Origin: Bryopsis sp. KO-2023
Lineage: Eukaryota; Chlorophyta; Ulvophyceae; Bryopsidales; Bryopsidaceae
Direction of reading: 5' to 3'
Length of the DNA stretch: 64,000 nt
Assembly: GCA_030272585.1 (NCBI GenBank)
Contig: BSYQ01000006.1
Span: forward strand, 6,225,001-6,289,000
In this document: piece by piece, positions 11,380 through 22,384 of the stretch
How the letters are laid out: every line of letters begins with the position of its first letter
Numbering within the stretch: the stretch's first letter is position 1
The notes under the pieces: generated by a model
Told to the model about the DNA's origin: nothing
Databases searched by the model: none
What the model saw: only the letters and a program-made list of their open reading frames with translations
Position numbers and translations under genes: made by a program

Positions 11380-12359
11380 GGAGGGGGAGGGGCCAGTTTT
11401 TTTTCCCAAATGTTCTGGGTTTCTTTCTGGATAAAAAAGAAAAAGGCATTGTATTAGGACATAAAGGGGGTTCGAGACCCTCATGCCTTAATATGTGTTG
11501 TACCGATCAGCAAGGTAAGGTGCTTGACATAACTGACAACTGTATTCAAGATTTGGAGTAGTAAGCGACCCAATAATCCTCTGGAATGCAATGAATGATA
11601 TCATGTGCTTGGGGCTGACCCTTGGTCTTACGATTTTGGATTGGAGTTTAGGAATATTTTCCCCCCTTTCTTGTTGGCCTTTGTGAATCGATCTTGGGCT
11701 GGCCTCGATGCAGACAATTGATTTGTTTGCCTTAAGAGAGAGATGGCGGAGATGATCGATCTGGAGCATATCAAATTCATTGCATTGAAAATGACAGTTA
11801 TGAAAATAAAAGGGCACAAATCAAACCTTGCCAGTTTCATCCCAAAAAACATCAAACAGTTTGCAGGATGCCTCTTTGACAAGTTCCTGGCTGATCAAAT
11901 TGGAGTCATAAACTTCTCCACTCATGGCATGTGACCCGTTGCTGCTGGAAGTTCATTCTGATAGTGACCTGCTGAATGGTCTTGTGATTAAAAGGACAAG
12001 AACAGCAGTTTTTTGTCATACTGCTCTGGGATTCTGGTATGTGCTTGCTGGTGCACCAATCGATTCCTTGGACCGTTGTCTCAGCACTGCAAAATATTTT
12101 ACAAAACAGCAAACGTACAGCAAACACTCCAAAAAAAACCTTGACTCCAATGTAAATCCAAGTCCAAACTCAAACTGAGTCCCCAAAACAAGCCCACCCA
12201 AGGATTAAAAAACACAAGAAAAAAGTGATAAGTTCTCCAATGGAAATGTGAAAACAAAAAGTCATGACTCATGCACTTGAAAAAGCATCTGTTCAAAATA
12301 CCAAAAATCCTCAACCTATCAACGAGCCACCCCCGCCAATTGAAAACCTTAAGAACCCC
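11380..12359. other. Convergent intergenic region with a tRNA-like minihelix
   Basis: About 1 kb between the proline-rich gene (+) and the unrecognised gene (-). It holds 3' untranslated sequence and the short hairpin at 11443-11489. No further gene is supported. Confidence 0.5.
11443..11489 (+). other. tRNA-like minihelix (acceptor-like stem plus T-arm-like hairpin)
   Basis: AAGGCAT at 11443-11449 pairs perfectly with ATGCCTT at 11483-11489. Inside, GGGGG-TTCGAGA-CCCTC forms a T-arm-like hairpin and includes a B-box-like GGTTCGAGACC. The D and anticodon arms are absent; 16 bases replace them. It lies about 65 bases after the proline-rich gene. It may be a tRNA-derived remnant or a chance hairpin. 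Confidence 0.35.
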
Positions 12360-14392
12360 TTAATTGACAAAATCAACCAAGGCTTTGGCATGCACGATCC
12401 CACGCTGATTCATCGATCCATGACCGCTCTTTGGTTGCATGCCTTTTGGCAACTTCAACACTGGTGGAACTATTGTGATGATTTTCTGGCCAGCCATTAA
12501 ACCAGCATCTATGGGCTGGTGCTCTTTCCTATCAAAATTTCCCAAAACAGGATAATCCCCCCAGAACCTGAACTGCGGATCTTGAAGGAACATGATCACA
12601 GTGACACGCCACAAATCATCAAAACAAGTCTCAAACACGCCCAGAGCAACTTTTGACCTCGACGAGAGGTGGTGTTCAAATTCTAACATCACAGATTTTC
12701 GCAAAGTTGCAAGGCTCAGTCCTGTTCCAGATTTTGATGAACAAGATTGAAAATCAACATCCTCTAGAGTCACAATTCCTCCCCCTGTATCACAATCAAG
12801 AGGGTCATATGCAGGATCGGCTCCATCCATGTTTTGATCAGTGGAGCTCTCACTTGGATGGTCTGCAAGCAGGTGCTTCCAATTCCTCCTGCAATAATAG
12901 TCGAATGCAACTTTGGCATCCTCCCCTGGACCTTTCTTTTCCCCAAACACTCTGGCCATCGCACTCAAAGCCTCATCATACCGGCTTTCAACGATATCCA
13001 ACAGCCCTGTCACCATTGAGGTGACACACCTCCCAAAATCTTTCGCATTGCCCTCACGGAAATGATCGAAGTACAAATCCTTGAGTTTCTGGACGATCAA
13101 TGCTCGCTCATTCTCCGTGTCCTGCACAGACGCTCCATTCAAATTTGGATGTAGACCAGAATCCATTCCACCTTGGTTGGTCAATCTTGCCCTGAGAGTT
13201 CTAACTTCATTCTCCAGCCTGGATTCTGTTTCCGTACGCACCACAGCATTCCCTCCATCGACCCTTGCCAATCTCAAAAGTGCTGCAAAATTTCCCAACC
13301 GATGCTGCACGAAAAAATCATTGAACACCGTCACTTGTCTGGAGCCGGTAGTGGAATTAGAACACAGGTGGCCATATCGAAACCACCAAGACAAAGTTTT
13401 CACAGCCGATTCTTTCGTAACAGGCAGCCATTTCCCTTGAGGTTGGGGTGGATTGATGTTGTGTGAATCCTCCAAGGGCAGCAACAGTTTGGGGCCTTCG
13501 GGTGTGTTTTGCTGCATATACCAAGATGCGATTTCAGGGATGACTGGCAGTTCCACACGTTGAACGAAAATCCACAATTCGTGGGGTTTCCAATAGCCAT
13601 TGCCTCCAGCAGTGGCCCAATTGCATATCCAGACTTCCCCAGAGAGAACGCCTCGCGAGGTTCTCCAGGAAGCCTTTGTCTTGAACCATTCTTCCCTGTG
13701 CCGGCCAAGCTCGGCTAATTCAACCTATGCACACATTGAAAAAAAGAATAAAAATGGAACTGATGAATCCAGGGAGCAAAAATGCACGTATATCTTTCGG
13801 CCATTCTTAAAAGGTTTTTGTCCTTTTCGTATCGATTTTCCAAAGTCTCCTTTTTTCGTGGAGCTGGAGAACTAAACATGTAGAAGGCTCTACAGCATAC
13901 ATACTCAAGCCAAAGTAGGAACCCCCCTTGAGAAAAAGACACGATTTTCGTAAAAATACCATGGAAAATACGATTAAAAACAGTATCATTTTCCTCGACA
14001 TCTGCTCGAACTCCACCTGATGCCTGCCCTGGTCAACGCAACCCAGCAGAATTCCACTCAAAAAATCCACTTCCCAGGCTGTTTCCAGCAATATCAACAG
14101 CCATTGCCTCTTGTCCATGTCAGCCAGAGCTTCTGCGAGGTGCACTTGCCGAATGTACCTAACAAAGACTTGATCGGCAATGCTGACCCTATGATCTGCA
14201 ACTCTGGTTATCTCCTCATTGTCTAGCTTTCCCCGATGTCTGACAGACCATTTTCCATTCTCCAATTGGCACAGTTGGTGGATTTTTTGCTGCTCAGCAT
14301 TCCACACTGCGATCTCGCCTTCGAGCAGGATTGCATGATAAGAAGAGTTCTCCTCAGGATCTGGAAGAAAACCAATGTTGAATTGAAAATCT
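12360..14392 (-). CDS. Unrecognised protein sharing a domain with the kinase-fusion N-terminus
   Basis: Two exons are clear: about 14392-14017 (donor CAG|GTGGAG) and 13724-12360 (acceptor GCATAG|GTTGAA), giving at least 580 residues. The N-terminal part holds FQFNIGFLPDPEENSSYH. The middle is Trp-rich (ICNWATAGGNGYWKPHELWI), followed by a heptad-like ETESRLENEVRTLRARL. The last 245 residues contain FETCFDDLWRVTVIMFLQDP and FRFWGDYPVLGNF, matching the pattern of residues 200-250 in the gene at 1-2219. I know no named family for it. The 5' end is unsettled: the open frame enters through a possible acceptor GTGCCAGTAG|AT. An upstream ATG (near 14560) reads MGNCLNRMDTL, a myristoylation/palmitoylation-type start, but needs a weak donor. 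Another short frame, MMSTWIAFLVENN, abuts in a shifted frame. Confidence 0.65.
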
Positions 14393-15345
14393 ACTGGCAC
14401 TTTGAACCATTGTTTTCAACCAGAAAAGCAATCCAGGTTGACATCATCAGCCGATAGAATTCACAAGCAACAGGGATCTGTCGATTTCCGCCAATGCGGC
14501 CACCCCCTAAAGTCCTCCTCGAGAGTATCCATTCTGTTAAGGCAGTTTCCCATACAATAGCACAACACGAGCTGCGCTCGTTGCACCTACTTCAGTTCTT
14601 GCTTGTTTCGAGAAAGCGCGCACGTAGTCACCCACCTGACAATTGATTCATGTTGAAACTTCTGCGGTGGCTGGCGCAGGAATTGAGACAGTGCACATCG
14701 GGTGCCGCGAATTTGCGCGTCGAAGGTGGAACCAACAACTGAACAACTGCTGGTTCACAATCAAGTTGCACCTGCGAGGAAGTCTCACACTTGAGAGATC
14801 CATTTTTAGGTCTGTGTAGCTTCGGTGGAGTTGAATGGAAGGGAAGGGATGTCCAGCGAAAACAGCATTTGCCAAAGCGGCGGATTCACTTGCTTTTTTA
14901 TTTCATGACAAAAATATCATTAACTCTCCACCACTTCCATCTCCGGACATCTGAAACTGCTACAATATTTAATGGGTTCAAGGTGATTCCTAGTTATCAC
15001 CTGTTTTCAGGTGGTCATGGTGGACACCAAGAAAAAAAAAATCCATTTAATTGTGTTGAGTGTTGAATATTGGGGGACACTGTGGTGTTTTCCAATATTA
15101 AACAGAGGAGGCTGACTCCAGCAAGAGACTCTATGATTGCCTCACAATTTCACAGAGGATGTTGCTTTTCGGATTCACAAACAAAGTGGAAAGAAAGGTC
15201 TCAGGCACTGAAATAGCTATTCAATTCTTACAGGTGATAATCCATCATCTACCCAAACCCCTGCCTATTTGATTTTGGATTGGCTTTTCCCAGCACCACC
15301 AAACATAGAAATCATTCCCTCTTTTCTTTTGCCCACAAAATGCTA
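14393..15345. other. Intergenic; possible 5' exon of the unrecognised gene and 3' flank of RCC1 copy A
   Basis: The right end (from about 15140) matches the 3' flank of RCC1 copy B in reverse, so it belongs to the duplicated block. The left end may hold the start of the gene at 12360-14392. No other gene is supported. Confidence 0.5.
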
Positions 15346-17160
15346 TTACTTATCAGCTATCACCGCCACATGCATTCCCCCGATGGACATGTTTTTGACC
15401 TTGAATCCGCTGAACGCCTTTGGCCTTCGAACTTTGCATGGTGTTTTCTTGTCGTCCTCGTCCGAACCGGCAGCCAAATGGCCACTGGAGCCCAACCCCC
15501 ACATGAACACGTCCCCATTTGAGAGAAAACAGCCAGAAACCGCTTCGTTGGCAGCAACGCCCTTCACGGTACCAGCAGCCAACTCTGAAACACGGGATGG
15601 CAGGGACCTTGATTCGTTCTTGGTGATGTCCACATCCGACAATCCCAAACCACCGTAGACCGTCCTTCCACAGGTCAGCACATCCCCCTCCTCGGCCAAA
15701 GCAATGGTATGGTGGGATCCCCCCGTGATGGTTTTCAAAGCACCGAAGTTGGGTAGTTTTTCTGGGGAGAACACAAGGTTCCTTTCGTCTTTCTCGCCCA
15801 GTCCCATTTGCTTGGCATTGTTGAGGCCGCATCCCAACAGCCCTTCCTTCTTCGTGGCAAAAAATGTGGCATACTGGCCGGCATGAATGTCTGTGATTTC
15901 CACGCCCTCATCGAAAGCAACCCTTCCAGGAACAAGAAGCTTCTCCTTGGATTTGACCTCGTCTGCGATGTCCCCCTCCTTGAACCTGGCCAGGGCCCCC
16001 TGCTCGGCAGTTCCCCAAGTATAAACGGCTTTCTTCTCGGTGAAGCAGGCCACATGGTTGGCCCCGCCCACGATTTTCACCACTTTATCTTCCTTCAGAT
16101 CCAGGACCTTCGCTGGGACCAGCTGAATTTTGACTGCAGGCGAGAACCCAAGCACTCCATTGATGTTTCGGAAGGTGCCCCAGCCCCACACACGCCCATC
16201 AGAGTCCAACGCAAAGCAACTGGAATCTCCAGCCCCGATGCTGGTGATTTTCACACCCTCCTCTGGGAACGCCACCAGGGCTGGGGTGTAGGAATCCAGC
16301 TGCTCCGGCGACAAATCTTTGATGGCCTTTTCGGCCTTTTCCCAGTGTTCATTTTCTGTGTTTCGGCCCAACCCTCCCTCATCGTTCACTCCCCAGCTGA
16401 AGACTTTTCCGGAGGCCAGCAAAGCCACTGCATGCATGCCACCACAGGCAACATCGATCACCTGCAAACAATCAACACAACATTCACATCCACATTGCAA
16501 ACCAAGGGTGACCTCCTCTGAAATCACCCCCCCCCAAAAAAAAACATTTAGTGGTCCAATGGAAAACCACCTCTGGGGTGGCACCCTACCTCTTCCTCGA
16601 ACACGAGTGGTTTTGGTCTGAGTGCTTCTTCGACATCTTCACCGAGGCCGAGTTGCCCACAGTCGTTCCGGCCCCACACGAAAACCTTTCCAGCCTCTTT
16701 CACAACCTCTTCTTCCTTCGCAACAGCAACGGCTGCATCGTTTGCCGACTCCTTTTCTGGCGCCTTTTCTGGCGTTACCTCCGGCACTTTCTCTGCTATG
16801 TTAGTGGCCGCCGCCACCGCATGATTTGCCGGCGCAGCACCGTTCTCCGCCTCCGTCCACTTTTCTTTCTTCGCCTGGTGCCACAAACGCAAAGGACGTC
16901 AAATCCGTACATTAGTACCAAAACTCGGTGCAACTGCGCGATCGGAACCTTGGCGCTCTGTTACAAGAACATCAAAACGCGCGGATGATTGGCGAGGCCG
17001 GAGGCGCCGAAAAACGAAGCAAATTTTTCGTCGACCGTGACGCATGATGGCCAGCAACAAAACGAGGTCAGTTACCTGAGGGCCGGCGTCTTCGGTGTCC
17101 ACTTCCCAGCGCTTCCTCTTGCGCATCTCCTCAAAATCCATATTGTCGGCCATCTGAACT
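15140..17160 (-). repeat. Inverted segmental duplication, arm A (with 29600-31700)
   Basis: Exons, both introns and about 200 bases of 3' flank match the block at 29600-31700 in opposite orientation. Similarity fades near 15140 on the 3' side and just above the start codon on the 5' side, where only TTCAGATGGCC is shared. Coding parts are nearly identical, flanks more diverged. Confidence 0.85.
15346..17153 (-). CDS. RCC1: RCC1, Ran guanine-nucleotide exchange factor (copy A)
   Basis: Exons 17153-17076, 16874-16590 and 16461-15346 give 492 residues. A short basic N-terminus (EEMRKRKRWEVD) resembles the nuclear/chromatin-binding tail of RCC1. An Ala/Glu/Lys linker precedes seven-bladed RCC1 repeats: GKVFVWGRNDCGQLGLGED, ACGGMHAVALLASGKVFSWG, GDSSCFALDSDGRVWGWG, ANHVACFTEKKAVYTWG, YATFFATKKEGLLGCG, SHHTIALAEEGDVLTCG and VSGCFLSNGDVFMWG. 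Repeat order, FRNINGVLGF and the SIGGMHVAV end follow bona fide RCC1 rather than UVR8. It should charge Ran with GTP on chromatin. The copy at 29607-31497 is nearly identical in the propeller; the linker here is shorter. Both keep the same two introns, so the duplication was genomic, not by retrotransposition. Confidence 0.93.
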
Positions 17161-17884
17161 TTTGCAGTGGAAAAGAAACGCAAGAATTCCCTCGTCCAAA
17201 AGGCGCAAAACCGCTGCACTGTCGGTGAGAAAATCCACAGGGCCCACAATTTAAGTACACGGAAGTCAGACTGGCGCGCAAATGTAAGTGAGCCTGACAT
17301 TTGGAGCGTACATGTACCAGAGAGTACGGCATCTGCTGGGGAGTGTCGGCCCAGATTTTGCTCTCGGAGCGGAATTATTGCCAATTTCAGCTTTTTTTTT
17401 TTCATCCAGGGCCTAATCAGCATTTCTGACACCTTGATGGCGGAATGTGTAACATAAGTGATGTAGTTCTCTCTGCTTCACCTGCTTGAAGGGGCATGAT
17501 CAAGACTAACCCCTGCCCCCATAAACTCCATTGCCCAGCTGGATTGCTGAAAATAAGAATAAATATAAGAAGGATACTGGTGGTGCCTTCTTGTCCAAAA
17601 TCGAGCAGTGTCAGAGACCATCGGAAACAGTTCACTCCCATGCAAAAAATCGAGTATTTAAACTTGCAGAGCGACTGCCCACCAAGGCTTTCTGAAAAGT
17701 GTATGTATACACCTCTCACCCGCCTTCCTTTTTTTTTCCTTGGGTCCACAACTGGGTGGACTGTTGACGAACAAATCCTCAGATTCCCTCTTGTTTACAC
17801 GAGACAGGCTTACACCTATGCTGTACAAACACCCCACCAAATCCATCCATCCTAAAACCATAAAAACACACACACGAACACACT
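17154..17884. other. Intergenic between RCC1 copy A and RPL19
   Basis: Presumed RCC1-A promoter and RPL19 3' untranslated region. No repeat or further gene is supported. Confidence 0.5.
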
Positions 17885-19941
17885 CTACTTCTTTGCAGCA
17901 GCTGCCTGCGCCTGCTCCAAGTGCAGACCCTGCAAAAAGGAACAACACCCAATTTACCCGAAAGAGTCAAGACCACCCAATTTGTGTTGCTTTTTCTTCA
18001 ACCCAATCTTAATATTGTGAAAACACCGATATGCACTGATGACTATCAGCAGCTTCCAAAAAACTTCCCAAGGCACATGTGTTGGATATAGAGAACTAAT
18101 TTCCATGTGCATGTCTCCACCTCATCAAAGCTACTTTTTCTCAATATATGCCTCGGGATAATTTCCAATCAACCCATCCAGCCAAGTGATTTCCCAACAT
18201 GGTAATTTCAAAAGTTCAAATTCTCACTAATCCCCTTTCTCCTGACATGAATTTCCAACTCAAGACTTAATTTTGATGATGAGCGGCCCAAAAGGTGTGA
18301 AAAAACACCCAATTGCAAGAGTACCTTTACTGAGCTGTTCCACCAATCTACGTTCACTCCACTTTTCTATTGCTTTTTCCATCACAAAAAAAAAAACTGG
18401 TTCAATGCTTACCGATGACAATCGCTCCTCCCTCCTGGCGGCCTTTCTCTCCTTGGTGGCCTTGTTTCTGGACCTCCTGGCAACCAACTGATCCTCAATC
18501 GCCTTTTCCCTAGTCTTCTCGGCCTTCTGCTTGTGGATAGCCTCCATCAAGACACGCTTGTTCTTGTATACATTTCCCTTGACCTGAACCACCACCAAAC
18601 CATAAACCTCCATACGCACACACCTTCCCCCCTAAATCATGTTCATTCAAATATCTCCCCAACATTCAAAACTCGCATTTCAGTCCACACATCAATAAAG
18701 ATGGACCTTTGTTGTGCAACCCATTTGATGGTCCAGAAACTATCAATCACCCCATGTTCTTCTGCCCTATGTTGGATTGCCAAAAAAAACAGCCTGACAA
18801 AATTTGCTTGTAAGATTTGGACTTATGCATTCCAACAGAGCAAAATATTTTGGAATATTCATGAAAAAATATATGTACATCTATTTTGGAACGCAGATTT
18901 CCTTCACTTGAATCAGTGTGGAAAACAAAACAGAGTTGGATTTTGTAATAAAAGCTGTCCAATTTCTGTTGTTTTTTTTCCCCAGTAGTTTTTTGCAGGG
19001 GTACGAAGAGGTCTATCTATATTATCTGGGGATAATACTTAATATTGGAATAAATAGAATCCCTTCTTTTTATGGCTTGCCTTCAAATACAGGAGCCTGT
19101 ACAAGTGCTTGTCGATCTTCTTGGAGTTCCTGTATTTCTTGAGCAGCCTGCGCAAGACTCGGAGTCTGCGAATCCACAAGGTCTTGGACGACAAGCGAGC
19201 CTCCCTGGTACCCTTCCTCTTACCTTTATTATTGTTTCGAAAAAAAGAAAGTAAAAAACACTCGATGAGAAAAAAGCGTCACGCAAACATCAGCAGAACA
19301 ACGTGACAGTAATCCGGCGGCGGACAACGGTGGATGCTGAGCGAAAAGTATTGTCCAAACGAAAGGGCTTACCGTATCCAGTGTGTCTGCCCTTGGCTTT
19401 GGCCTCAGCAAACTTTCGGGCCCTGAACCTTGAGTGAATCTTGTGTGGTTTACGAATAACGAAACCATCTTTCACCAGCTTCCTGATGTTTTGCCCTACG
19501 TCACCAAGCACCCAAAAAACTAAAAATTCCACCTCCAAAACCCGTCGGGCCAAGCCGCCAAGGTCGTGACAATATCCGGAACGAGCAGCGCCGATACACG
19601 ACAGAATCTCAATTCAAGAATCACTCCCTTCTTTACGAAGAAAAGAAACGGGCCCCAAACCAAACGCACGACACTTCCACTACGCTTCAAACCATCGAAT
19701 CCACTTCCGTTTCAAACCCCTTCTCCCCTTGCTAGAAAACCAGAAACACTTTTCTTTCGTGAAACGTCGAAGTCGGCTTGGGTGTGGAGGCTGGACCACG
19801 TCCAGGAGCAATTGGCGCGCGTCACTCACTCGAGTTCGCCATCGAAATCTCGTTCACTTCGTTCGGGTCCAGCCATACTTTGTTCCTCCCGCAGCTAAGG
19901 ATGTCCGAGGCAAGCCTCTTCTGTAACTTCAGGGACACCAT
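17885..19941 (-). CDS. RPL19: Ribosomal protein L19 (eL19), cytosolic large subunit
   Basis: Five exons (19941-19830, 19495-19373, 19223-19081, 18583-18413, 17929-17885) sum to 594 bases, 197 residues, the family's length. The start [90 protein letters not shown] and [17 protein letters not shown] are diagnostic of eL19. The C-terminal helix is Lys/Arg-rich and ends QAAAAKK. Phases close at every junction. The intron after TATTTGAAG starts with GCAAGC, so it is a GC-AG intron; the others are GT-AG. It is a structural protein of the 60S subunit. The gene is divergent from OHP1, with a transposon inserted between them. Confidence 0.95.
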
Positions 19942-20309
19942 GTTGTCTCCCCCCTCGCTTCAAACCGCCTTCCACTCGAACTGCAAAACCAACGCCTCAA
20001 GGACGAGCTGTGGGGCAAGCTTCCACCCGTCTGCAAATGCCAGACAAATCCCTCTACTGTACGACACCCTCTGGCACATTTCTTTTCCTGGAACAAATGT
20101 TTCGAATGGGCATGATTTGTTTCTCTTTATGTGATTTTGTTTGTTTGACTTTTTCTGGGGGTTATGTTTTCCTACTTCTCCTGAGGGGTTGTTGAAGAGG
20201 AATATCTCAGTCCTCTTAAGAAAAGCACAGGAAAACTGTGTTCGTATGACAGACATAGGGGATGTACGGCATGTTCTTCGTACCATTTACACAAGTGTGC
20301 GTGACGTAT

Positions 20310-20317
20310 GTTTCGCA
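20310..20317. repeat. Target-site duplication of the MULE, left copy
   Basis: GTTTCGCA is repeated at 24292-24299 immediately outside the right end of the element. Eight bases match; Mutator-like elements usually give 8-11. Confidence 0.65.
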
Positions 20318-20660
20318 CGCAACACGGCGCTAGATCGACAGGCGCTAGATCGACAGTGTCAAGTCAGCATTTCCGTACGATTGTTTCGACAAATTTCACA
20401 TCCGCACTGCGCAATCGAACTTCCGAATTTGTAATCCACCCTGCACATTCGACGTCCAGAATTTCTGTCAACGCGCACAGGGCGTCGAAAATTTTGAGCC
20501 ACGCTGGAAATTCGACCCGTTCTGCATATTCGACTCGCGCTTCACATTCGACAAGTGGTACACATTCGACGTTCGGAATTTTTCAACAGAAACGACAGAA
20601 AGGTCTAAGCGACTTACTTCGCTTGGGAGTTCGAGTCTCTCCTGTCGTCTCTGTTGTCGA
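20318..20660 (+). repeat. MULE left terminal inverted repeat region
   Basis: The first ~165 bases match the right end in reverse with few changes. The two ends then diverge, and converge again in an inner ~60-base stretch containing a tRNA T-arm-like segment (AGTTCGAGTCTCTCCTGTCG). The inner end lies just before the transposase start. Confidence 0.8.
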
Positions 20661-21057
20661 TTGTCTTGGGGTTCTGCGAAGCGTGGGTTCGAATGGCGAC
20701 GAAGGTGGCGTCGAAGAGAAAAAAAGAGTTGGTTTTGGACCAGGGGTACGAATACAGTTTGGATAGGGCGAGGGGCCAGAGAGAATACTATCGGTGTATT
20801 CGTTATAAGTCGGGGTGCAGAGGCAGGCTGATTTTGGATAACGGAAGTGTGAGAAGAACAGGAAGTAAGAAAGTCGTCGTCGTTTCTCGTTTTTTTCGTA
20901 TCGTGACGATTATGTTTTAAGTTCGAATATGTTTTTCCAGGCCACAACCATCTACCCGCTCCAGAAAAGTGTGACGTCCGAGAGATTGTTTCGTCCATGC
21001 GTGAAAGAGCGTCGAGCACTATCGTTCCGGTCCCAACTATCTACCGAGACGCCTTAA

Positions 21058-21069
21058 TAGAAAGTCAAT
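21058..21069. repeat. 12-bp target-site duplication of the nested retroelement, left copy
   Basis: TAGAAAGTCAAT recurs at 21894-21905 on the other side of the insertion. Both copies lie in the transposase exon, and the reading frame continues across a single copy. Confidence 0.9.
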
Positions 21070-21214
21070 AACATAACATAACATAACATAATTACACGCG
21101 AAGAAGCCACCCAGCTTCTATTGCGGAAAAATGTACACCAATGTGAACAGACGAATGTTTGGAACCAAAAAACAAACAAAAACAAAAAAAACAAAAAACA
21201 CAGAGCATCAGGCA

Positions 21215-21634
21215 CTAACTGCCGGTAGACCCAAAACTACCCAAACCACGATCCGTAAGGGACAAAGAATCTGCAATAATTACTTGAGGAGTAATAATTT
21301 TTTCCAAAAGTAATTGAACCACCCTATCACCCGCTTTAATGTAAAAATCTTCAGAGGAGAAGTTAAAAAGAACCGCAATCAAAGAACCCCTATAGTCACT
21401 GTCAATAACCCCAGCACCCAGAAATAACTTGAACCTGGCACAGAGACCCGAACGAATTTCCAACCGACCATAATAACCTTGAGGGATTTCAACCGCCACA
21501 CCCATATCAACCAGACCGTTATTCCAAGCTGGAATAACATAATCCTGGGGCGAGTAAAGGTCATAGCCCGCCGAACCCAAGGAAGCCCGAGTCGGAACTC
21601 GAGCAGCATCATGTTTAAGAAGAACCCGCAGCAT
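21215..21634 (-). CDS. dUTPase (trimeric dUTP nucleotidohydrolase) of the retroelement
   Basis: 139 residues from an ATG. The five conserved motifs are in order: SLGSAGYDLYS (motif 1), EIRSGL (2), GAGVIDSDYRGSL (3), GDRVVQLLLEKI (4) and RGLGSFGSTG (5), with the catalytic Asp in motif 3. Motif 2 and motif 5 carry changes from the common RSGxA and GGFGSTG. dUTPase hydrolyses dUTP to dUMP and pyrophosphate, keeping uracil out of newly made DNA. It directly follows a reverse-transcriptase C-terminus, so it is read as part of the retroelement and not as the host housekeeping gene. It has no intron and no targeting peptide. Confidence 0.85.
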   Translation of the reverse strand: MLRVLLKHDAARVPTRASLGSAGYDLYSPQDYVIPAWNNGLVDMGVAVEIPQGYYGRLEIRSGLCARFKLFLGAGVIDSDYRGSLIAVLFNFSSEDFYIKAGDRVVQLLLEKIITPQVIIADSLSLTDRGLGSFGSTGS

Positions 21635-21866
21635 TGTTCTCCCGAATACACAAGACAGCCCTCCGTAAGAGGAAAAAATCCTTCAACATACGTGCAACCT
21701 TAATCTGATCAACCCTATTGAAGAGAAAGAAAAGATTGCGACAACGGAAAAACTCTGACCAGCGAATACGCAAAAAATTATATGCCGGACACACATAAAG
21801 AAAATGGAACTCATCCTCCACTACCCCAAAACCACATACCCTGCAGAATCGTAATTCCCGCACCAC
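21615..21866 (-). pseudogene. C-terminal zinc-knuckle fragment of a LINE reverse transcriptase ORF
   Basis: CRVCGFGVVEDEFHFLYVCP gives the C-x2-C-x(n)-H-x4-C arrangement that follows the reverse transcriptase domain in many non-LTR elements and is often written EDxxHxLxxC. The ORF lacks its upstream part, because the element is truncated at 21893. Its stop overlaps the dUTPase start codon by about 20 bases in another frame. Confidence 0.65.
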
Positions 21867-22384
21867 AAGAGGATGTTGTAACCGACCCGAATCTAGAAAG
21901 TCAATTGCTTGGGGTCGCTAGTCATATGCCTACCTTCACCTCGGTTGATCGAACCCTCTATCGGGAGAGGCACAAGAATATTCCACAAATTCCAAATAAT
22001 GCATTTAATTTTATATTATCAATTCCTCATAGTCACACTTCCCAAGGGGCACAATTTTTGCTGGATGATTCGATAATTAATCAAGAGAGAGTGATGATTT
22101 TTTCGACGCAAGGAAATTTACAAAAATTAGGGGAAGCTTCCAGATGGTTGGCTGATGGCACTTTTCGGTCATCCCCGGCATTTTTCGAGCAATTATACAC
22201 TTTGCATGGGGAGTATTGTGGTACGCTTCTTCCGTTGGTTTTCGTGATTATGACTAAAAGGACACAAGATCTATACGAGCACATGCTGCAGGTGGGTTTG
22301 GAAAACCAACGAAATCCACAGAAAATCCACAGAAAAATTTTGTTTAAAAAACAGAAGCTCTTATAATTTCTTTACAAATTCTGG

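Larger units (their letters stand above)
21070..21893 (-). mobile_element. 5'-truncated LINE-like retroelement fragment with dUTPase
   Basis: 824 bases on the minus strand, flanked by a 12-bp duplication. Its 3' end (left side) is a short tandem array of a five-base ATGTT unit, a tail type common for non-LTR elements. It carries the zinc-binding C-terminal end of a reverse transcriptase-like ORF and a complete dUTPase ORF. The long 5' part, including endonuclease and reverse transcriptase core, is missing, as expected for target-primed insertion with truncation. Confidence 0.78.

Noticed and set aside
21215-21634. Endogenous virus as the source of the dUTPase
   Set aside because: No capsid, polymerase or LTR is present; the zinc-knuckle ORF, tail repeat and 12-bp duplication fit a truncated non-LTR element better.
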